The notes under the pieces were generated by a model. The model did not search any database. It saw nothing but the letters and a program-made list of their open reading frames with translations, and was not told the DNA's origin. A DNA stretch of 64,000 nucleotides from Kineosporia corallincola (GTDB taxonomy: Bacteria > Actinomycetota > Actinomycetes > Actinomycetales > Kineosporiaceae): assembly GCF_018499875.1 (NCBI RefSeq), contig NZ_JAHBAY010000006.1:372001-436000 (forward strand), given 5' to 3'. Of the stretch, positions 61,401-64,000 are shown piece by piece; position 1 is the first letter of the stretch; every line of letters begins with the position of its first letter. The position numbers and the translations under genes were made by a program.

Positions 61401-62982
61401 TGACCGACGTGGCCGGGTTCGCCCCGAACCTGACCGCGGAGGCCCCGGTCAGGTTGGTGCCGGTGATCACCACGCTGGTGCCGGCCGTGGTCGGGCCGGA
61501 CACCGGCGACACCGCCGTCACGGTCGGCGCCGCCACGTAGGTGTACTGGTCGGAGGCCGACGTGGCGGACGTACCGCCCACCGTGGTCACGGTGACGTCG
61601 ACCGTTCCCGCGCCGCCCGCCGGGGCCACCGCCGTGATCTGCGTGGCGCCGTTGACCGTGTAGCCCACCGCGTTCGTGGCGCCGAACCGCACCGCGGAGG
61701 CCCCGGTGAAGCCGCTGCCGGTGATCGTCACCGAAGTGCCGGCGGCGAGCGGGCCGGAGGACGGCGAGACGTTCGTGACCGTGGGCGGGGCGACATAGGT
61801 GTACTGGTCGGCGGTCACCGCGTCGGAGGTGCCGCCGATCGCGGTGACGGTGACGTCGATCTGCCCGGCGGCCCGCACCGGCGCGACGGCCGTGATCTGG
61901 GTGGCGCTGTTGCGGACGAAGCTGCTGGCCGCGGTGGCGCCGAACCTCACCGCCGTCACGTTGGTGAAGTTCGTCCCGGTGATGACCACGGTGGTGCCGC
62001 CGGAGGTAGGCCCGGAGGCCGGACTCACCTGCGTCACCGTGGGTTTCGGGACGTAGGTGTAGTCGTCCGCCGCGGTGTTGGCGTTCGTGCCCGCCACGTT
62101 GGTGACCTTGAGGTCGGCAGCACCGGTGCCGGCCGGGGCCACCGCCGTGATCTGGGTCAGGCTGTCGACCGTGTAGCTGGTCGGGTTGGCCGTGCCGAAC
62201 TTGACGGCGGTGACGGCCAGGAAGTTGGTGCCGGTGACGGTGACCGTGGTGCCGCCGGTCTCCGGGCCCTGGTTCGGGCTGACCGAGGTGATGGTCGGCG
62301 TGATCGGCGCGGTGGAACCGCATTCCGCGTGGGCGAGGATCAGCTCACTGGTGACGGTGTTGGTGCCTGCCGTCTTGTTGACGATGTGCGCACCGTTGAC
62401 CTCCAGCTGGTACTGGCCGCCGGTGGTCGGGTAGGTGATCTGCTCGTTGAGCACGATGTAGCCGGTGTTCTGGCCGATCAGGTTGGTCTGCTGGATGGTG
62501 TAGTTCGCCGGGATCACGGCCGGGATGTTGTTCAGCGCCAGCCCGAGCAGTTTCAGCCCGCCGGCCTGGGCCGCGCCGGTGACGCCGGTCGGGGTGGCGT
62601 AGCACTGCGCGTGCGCGTCGGCCAGGCTGAGCACCTCGACCACGCCGACTTTCACCGCCAGGCCCCCGGCGTCCGCCGACGAGGTGGCGGTGTCGGCGAG
62701 CGGGTCGGCGGTGGCGGCGCTGTTCATCGCGCCGAGCGTGATCAGCCCGAGCACCACGGACGCGTTGCTGGCGGTCGGCGGGGTGGGGTAGGCGGACTGC
62801 GCGTAGGTGGTGCCCCCGGTGACGTCCCGACCGCCGTAGGCACTGGCCATCACGGTCGAGCCGGTGAAGGCGGCCTGACTGGTGCTCGCCGCGATCGGCA
62901 CCAGCACCCAGGCCAGCACCACCACGATCAGGCCGCGCACCAGCCATGCGGCAGCGCTCCCCGAGGAGCGAGACGACCGCAT
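49465..62982 (-). CDS. Giant 47-domain IPT/TIG repeat surface protein
   Basis: 4505 residues, by far the largest gene here. Residues 1-38 are a signal/membrane helix ('GLIVVVLAWVLVPIAAST'). Residues about 39-225 resemble the 'choice-of-anchor P' domain ('AFTGSTVMASAYGGRDV', 'QYQLEVNGAHIVNKTAG'). From about 229 I count 47 consecutive IPT/TIG immunoglobulin-like domains of about 85 residues, each starting like 'P-x-V-x-x-V-S-P-x-x-G-P-x-x-G-G-T'. A non-TIG segment with paired cysteines follows, then Gly/Asp-rich and Thr/Ser/Pro-rich stretches, and a final membrane helix ('LLPLLAGLAGLLLLVALLWL') with an Arg-rich tail and no LPxTG. It is probably a membrane-anchored fibre for adhesion or matrix binding. 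Confidence 0.93.
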   Translation of the reverse strand: MRSSRSSGSAAAWLVRGLIVVVLAWVLVPIAASTSQAAFTGSTVMASAYGGRDVTGGTTYAQSAYPTPPTASNASVVLGLITLGAMNSAATADPLADTATSSADAGGLAVKVGVVEVLSLADAHAQCYATPTGVTGAAQAGGLKLLGLALNNIPAVIPANYTIQQTNLIGQNTGYIVLNEQITYPTTGGQYQLEVNGAHIVNKTAGTNTVTSELILAHAECGSTAPITPTITSVSPNQGPETGGTTVTVTGTNFLAVTAVKFGTANPTSYTVDSLTQITAVAPAGTGAADLKVTNVAGTNANTAADDYTYVPKPTVTQVSPASGPTSGGTTVVITGTNFTNVTAVRFGATAASSFVRNSATQITAVAPVRAAGQIDVTVTAIGGTSDAVTADQYTYVAPPTVTNVSPSSGPLAAGTSVTITGSGFTGASAVRFGATNAVGYTVNGATQITAVAPAGGAGTVDVTVTTVGGTSATSASDQYTYVAAPTVTAVSPVSGPTTAGTSVVITGTNLTGASAVRFGANPATSVTVNSATQITATAPAGGAGTVDVTVTTVGGTSATSSADQYTYVTGPVVTAVSPARGPLAGGTTVVVTGTGFTAASSVRFGASNATSYVVNSAFQITAVAPAGAAGTVDVTVTTVGGTSATSTADQYVYVAAPTVTGLAPAAGPIAGGTSVTVTGTGFTGATSVAFGGVSTTSFTVSGDTQLVVTAPAQAVGTVDVVVTAPGGTSATSSADRFTYYAVPTVTAVSPASGPTGAGTVVVITGTGFTGASGVRFGANPATSFTVNSGTQITATAPAGSVGTVDVTVTTPGGTSAPTSADQFTYVGPPVVSAVSPARGPLGGGQSVVITGAGFTGATTVRFGASNAASYVVNSATQITAVTPAGSAGTVDVTVTTVGGTSATSSSDQYSYVNAPTVSAISPSAGPVGGGTTVTVTGTGFTGATSVSFGGVPAAGVIAVSSDTSITAVAPAHVAGPVDVTVTAPGGVSATVAADRFTYVDPPVVTGISPAGGPTAGSVSQVITITGTDFTGATAVTFDGYPPLAILGVTATQIQVRGVPPHATGPVHIQVTTPYGTSAQNPADVYTYQGPPTLTSVSPASGPLAGGGSTVLTGTGFSTATAVSFGPQNASYTVDSDTRITAVVPTGSAGPVNVTVMTAYGTSNASSYTYVAAPAVTSVSPASGPVTGSTLVTVNGTGFTGVTAVAFGGVAATGVTVSSDTLITAYSPAAPGGSAGPVDVTVTTVGGTSAAVAADLFTYVAAPVVTALTPSSGPAAGGTTVVITGTSFSAATAVTFGGTAAASFTVNSGTQITAVAPAHTAGTVDVSVTAIGGTSAPVTADRYTFVVAPGVTAVAPAAGPLAGGNPVVVTGTGFTGTSLVSFGATAAPSFTVDSPTQITAVAPAGPAGVADVRVTTVGGTSAVVPADRYTYQAVPVVTGLSPDHGPVAGGTLVAVTGSGFSGATSVTFGGVPASGVIAVSNDGQIVATAPAHVEGVVDVVVTAPGGVSSGFAFRYVGAPTVTGTTPVNGPVVGGTTVVVTGTGFTTVTGPTAVQFGGNNAASYTVDSDTRITAVTPAHAAGPVGVTVTTGDGGTSAVTASDTFTYIGVPGVTAISPGSGPTAGGTVVTITGTGLSTATSVRFGGVSAGFTVNSDTQVTATAPAGAAGLADVTVTTVGGTSATSAAGRFRYVGTPTVSGIAPAAGPVAGGTQVVITGGQFHGVTGVTFGGSAATFTVDSPTQVTASAPAHAAGAVDVRVATADGGISAAGTVFTYVADPVVTGLAPTSGPVAGGTTVVISGSGFSGATDVRFGSVAASFVVNGGTQITAVAPAQGVGTVDVTVTGPFATSATSPADRFSYAAPPVIASVSPGSGPLAGGNQITLSGSGFTLTSAVTLGGVAGSVQFVSPTQLTVTVPPGGAGPVDVVVTTPYGQDQLTGGYRYRAAPSVTSVVPGAGPQSGGTTVVITGTGFTDATAVRFGATPATLFTVSSDTSITATAPSGAGTVDVTVTGPGGTSATSGADRYRYAVVPVIASLAPGFGPVAGGTSVTVTGTGFTGATALTLGGVPVAFAVVDDSTVTFTAPGGSGDVTLTVTTPGGTSGPAGFTYADAPAITVITPGAGPVTGGNTVTVDGTGFTTGSTVTFGGVPAASLQYVSGTRLRAVAPAGTGTQNIVVTTPYGTSPGEPYRYVAEPVVNVVQPGAGPLGGGTTVTLTGTGFTDVTAVRFGTTPATSFTVNGDTSITAVAPAHAAGSVDVTVTSPGGTSATSAADRFSYLVAPVLTSLAPSSGPVGGGSTVVLTGTGFTPDSAVTFGGVAAGSVQYVSPTQLQVVTPAGAAAGPVLVRVSTPGGSDSGLFTYRQAPSVGGIQPVTGPEAGGTTVTITGTDLSGATAVSFGGTPAAAFTVSSDSRIVATAPAGTGTVHVRVTGPGGTSATSSDDEYRYAPAPSVSGLSPTSGPAAGGTTLALIGSGFTGAGSVTIGGVAVPFVVDRDASITLTTPPAAAGNADVVVTTPGGTSAPMPFLYVDPPVVSALSPDAGPLGGGTAVTVTGSGFTAASTVSFGGVAAASVQYVSPVKLVAVSPSRGSAGVVGVVVASEYGSSVAGTVFTYTMAPTVTSLSPGAGPLAGGTTVTIGGSGLTGASAVTFDGVAAASFVVNGDASVTAVTPAGSVGNAVVRVTTVGGSDTGVFRYANVPAVSSVSPVEGPEAGGTVVTIDGSGFTGATAVTFGSSAAGFTVSSDTRITATAPAGTATVDVLVTAPGGTSAGGPGSRFRYAPVPVVGQLSPASGPVVGGTVVTLTGSGFSGTSGVTVGGAPVSFTVVDGSTITVTMPAGSAGTAPVVVTTPGGDSVAVQFTYVDQPVLSAVSPSVGPLSGGATVTVSGTGLTGASAVTFDGVPASFVVNGDTSITAVTPPGVAGAAVVRVTTVGGSATTGFTYADEPAVTQVQPGTGPVAGATPVVIDGSGFTGATVVRFGIVTAVFTVTSDTRITATAPAQAAGTVDVTVTTPGGTSAVSPAGRYRYAAVPTAGTVGPDTGPLGGGTAVTLSGSGFTGATGVTIDGVPVPFTVNDDSTITFTTPTGTAGAVDIVVTTPGGSSVPVRFTYVNAPAITAVSPDEGPIAGGTLVTLTGTGFGGATAVEFDGVPANGFVVNSATEIQARTPAHAAGGVGVNVTAPGGVSNNGTFTYRAAPVIASLSPGSGPVAGGTAVTVTGSGFTGAGNVTIDGNPVAHTVVDDSTVTFTTPSGQAGTVTVAISTAGGSAGTGFTYADAPAVTALSPAAGPLAGGTAVTITGTGFTLASTVRFGADPAASVQFTGPTELIAVSPTATGPGVVDVVVATGYGDSGTSGTENDFEYTDSALITGVNPGSGPLGGGNAVTVSGSGFVGITDVTFGGLPAPSFTVNSATELTAVVPAHGTGAVDVRITGTGGTSPITPAGRYTYLDAPTVSSLAPDAGPVAGGTTITVTGTGFTTGSVVTFGGNPSGTVQFVSGNQLTVTSPAHPAGVVDVVVTTPGGSSAAGHTFEYLTAPVVSGLTPSTGPVSGGTPVSISGSGFTPTSTVTFGAQPASSVTFVSVNRVDAVSPATVAAGPVDVVVTTGGGQSAPDPFTYRARPVVNVVQPGSGPVAGGTPVAITGTGFTAATQVWFGTDAATAFSVDSDTRITATSPAGSGVVDVTVRTPGGTSDLSVADRFTYRPAPQITGLAPASGPAAGGTVVILTGSGFTGATEVAVGGVPVPFTVNGDGGITLTVPAGAVGPESVRVTTPGGAASTGYEYLNTPGITGVSPSSGPVTGGTTVTLRGSGFAGATAVTFGSVAAASFTVDAPDRITAVAPAHAAGPVGLTVTTPAGTSAAEPYTYLAPPVVTGVAPVSGPVAGGTTVMIRGTGLAGASDVTFEGVAAASFVVVDPQTVTAVTPPNPAGPADVVVTTPGGGSAPGRFTYVPVPLVVTLDPSAGPTEGGTVLTVGGSGLAGGTVTVDGVPVTPDSASDTAIVIRTPAHPAGPVDVVVTTVGGTSRGTFTYVAPRSAPVLSSVTPASGPEAGGTTVTLTGVRLTGATSVLFGTVGASFTVVDDATITATVPAGSAGPVPVSVITPDGTSSGTVTYVYVAQAVAPTVTAVTPAVGPVAGGTRVTVTGSGFDGRTTVTFDGVPGTGIELGAATAGFRMGDGVPDAIRAAASTSLTVLTPAHAEGPAEVVVGNTAGSDTAPDDFTYVPVLGEATISMQVEVNTTTAVAPQGSLYAGLEVASCSAPTRGDTSVGTGAAFCRYSAPGTVGQDAFTMQVVDVLGQRTAQDVRVTVIDSGQGGEGTGGGGGNEGDGGGDGGTGGEGSGTGGGGGNDTDGGTEDDTGRGGGGGTGSGGGGGGDTGKGNPGHGNQGDDQGDDGGSHGTGGSGGNDERGDDGKGGGVSTSTPTPSGQASARPSGGPSVTPAASPSTPSTPSTSSSPGAGQDEVTPVYLLPLLAGLAGLLLLVALLWLGWWWFLAARRRRRQEDEDQPASSR
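50333..62298. repeat. 47-unit coding tandem array (IPT/TIG domains, about 255 bp each)
   Basis: The array spans nearly 12 kb within the giant gene. Units are diverged (no identical neighbours seen by eye), so they are held as separate domains rather than by recent expansion, except for one patch near 54890-55400 with clearly different codon use. Domain length varies little; the last (near 50333-50640) carries an insert of about 20 residues. Confidence 0.88.
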
Positions 62983-63158
62983 CTCACACCCCCACCGGCA
63001 CAGAACCCGGCCGCCGATTCGACCGGCCCGGAAACCTTCTCCGGTTCAGTCACATTCGGACGACGGCGGCGGGTTCTGCACCGGTGGGGACGCTCGGCTG
63101 AGGCCCCACCCGATCGGCCCAGCACCGGTGACGGTACGTGAGGTGTGGGCGGATCAGG
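62983..63158. other. Gap between giant surface-protein gene and glycoside hydrolase
   Basis: 176 nt. It should hold the promoter of the giant gene and the end of the glycoside hydrolase transcript (same strand). A GGTGGGGGTGTGAG ribosome-site-like sequence abuts the giant gene's start. I see no clear terminator. Confidence 0.4.
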
Positions 63159-64000
63159 TCAGGACGCCCAGGGCGCCTCCACCGACCAGGTGGTGTCGGC
63201 GTCGAACGAGGCGTCGGCGTCCCGGGCCGCGTTGCCGCCCGGCACGGCCAGCCAGAGTTCCGCGGCGTAGTGCCGCAGGTACTGCCCCGGGTAGTTCCAG
63301 GAGCTGAGCTTCACCCCTCCGTCGCCCTCCTCGGCGCACCAGGTGGCGTCGGCGGCGAACAGCGCGGTTCCGTCGTCGGCGTGCTGTTTCACCCGGAAGG
63401 CCTGGTGCCGCAGGTAGGTTCCCGGATAGTTGACGGACTCCAGCGAGTAGCAGGAGCTGTCGGCCAGACCGGGCACAATGTTCCAGGTGGCGTCGTTCTT
63501 CAGCAGCTCGTCACTGGCGGCGGTGACCACCTCGGTGTAGCCGAGGCCTTCCCGGTGCCGGACGTACCGGTCGTCGTAGCCTTCGGTGGTGACCCGCAGC
63601 GAGTGCCGGCCCTGGTCGATCGTCACCGCGTCGGGTGAGGTGGGCGCCGCGATCAGCTTCTCGTTGGCCTCCTTCAGCCGGGCCGCGTCCACCTTGACCA
63701 CCTGCCGGTCGTAGGTGGCCAGGCCGTTGACCTCGTTCTCGACGTCCGTGGTCTCGGTGTACACCGAGGCGGAGAGCCCGTTCGGCACGCCGGAGGTGGT
63801 CATCTGCGTCCACAGGCCGATCAGCCGCCGGTTCAGTCTCTCCGCGGTGCCCTGGTCCTCGTAGCTGAACCCGCCGCCCGGGAACCACTCGTGCCCGGCG
63901 ACCTTCAGCCCGAGCCCGCCGAACTCACCGACCACGCCGGCCCGGGTGGCCGTGGGTCTGGCGATGCCGGGCCCGGTGTAGTTGTGGTTGTCGATCACGT
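63159..64000 (-). CDS. Glycoside hydrolase (GH2-like) with C-terminal AbfB arabinose-binding domain, 3' part only
   Basis: About 280 residues; the gene continues past the right edge. The first visible part ('AGVVGEFGGLGLKVAGHEWF', 'YTETTDVENEVNGLATYDRQ') matches the end of a GH2-type TIM barrel, with Glu in 'VGEFGG' as a candidate catalytic residue. From about residue 150 an AbfB/CBM42-like beta-trefoil follows ('YDDRYVRHREGLGYTEVV', 'NYPGTYLRHQAFRVKQHAD', 'NYPGQYLRHYAAELWL'), three related repeats that bind arabinofuranose side chains. It probably acts on plant hemicellulose or pectin. The substrate is uncertain because the N-terminus is missing. Confidence 0.85.
   Translation of the reverse strand, partial: VIDNHNYTGPGIARPTATRAGVVGEFGGLGLKVAGHEWFPGGGFSYEDQGTAERLNRRLIGLWTQMTTSGVPNGLSASVYTETTDVENEVNGLATYDRQVVKVDAARLKEANEKLIAAPTSPDAVTIDQGRHSLRVTTEGYDDRYVRHREGLGYTEVVTAASDELLKNDATWNIVPGLADSSCYSLESVNYPGTYLRHQAFRVKQHADDGTALFAADATWCAEEGDGGVKLSSWNYPGQYLRHYAAELWLAVPGGNAARDADASFDADTTWSVEAPWAS

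Noticed and set aside
50333-62298. Possible CRISPR or satellite array suggested by regular repetition
   Set aside because: The period is about 255 bp, the units are diverged and all lie in one open frame encoding IPT/TIG domains.
57736-63141. An 1801-codon open frame antisense to the giant TIG gene
   Set aside because: Its Arg/Gly/His-rich product has no domain. It follows the codon pattern of the repetitive sense gene in the opposite frame, as expected in very GC-rich DNA.

Overview
The window is GC-rich (about 70% by eye) DNA from an actinomycete. Genes are dense, often joined by 4-nt ATGA/GTGA overlaps, with many GTG starts and strongly G/C-ending codons. Two conservon-type loci (CvnA-D relatives, one with a CYP157/CYP154-like P450 pair), a heavy sugar-use gene set, and a GlnR-type box point to a filamentous or soil actinomycete. 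A Kineosporia/Streptomyces-like organism is my inference, not something the sequence proves. I saw no tRNA, rRNA, CRISPR array or insertion sequence.

Left end (1-2464, minus strand): a tight operon of acyl carrier protein, acyl-ACP-desaturase-like diiron enzyme, hotdog thioesterase and AMP-ligase that runs off the left edge; it looks like part of a lipid-derived natural-product pathway. Positions 2465-10013 hold a hexapeptide acyltransferase, a tiny membrane-tethered carbohydrate-binding protein, a small chitin-type LPMO coupled to a DUF305 lipoprotein, a secreted rhamnogalacturonan lyase, and an ECF sigma factor fused through a zinc-finger and membrane segment to two DUF1566 domains. Positions 10015-15622 are a complete conservon (two P450s, GTPase, DUF742, roadblock, histidine-kinase-like). 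A heparinase-like gene, an S4 RNA-binding protein and a chemoreceptor follow.

Positions 19726-28298 are an L-arabinose locus: LacI regulator, ChvE/GguA/GguB-like ABC transporter, L-arabinose isomerase and ribulose-5-phosphate 4-epimerase, with LacI-type operator-like palindromes upstream. No ribulokinase is present. Next come a small membrane protein behind three 10-bp repeats at exact 21-bp spacing, a guanidinium exporter under a guanidine-III riboswitch, ribokinase, an MFS pump with divergent LysR, an LLM oxidoreductase, two CNNM/CorC proteins, and a coupled LMW-phosphatase/fructosamine-kinase/DUF218 set.

Positions 38448-40919 are a reduced conservon (NIT-domain kinase plus DUF742 only). 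Positions 40891-46839 are nitrite assimilation: NirD, NirB, a conserved small protein, a HemD-winged-helix fusion and NarK, with a GlnR-like box. Two divergent FAD-linked oxidases follow (one AldO-like). The right quarter (49465-62982) is one 4505-residue surface protein with 47 IPT/TIG domains, and the edge holds the end of a glycoside hydrolase with an AbfB domain.
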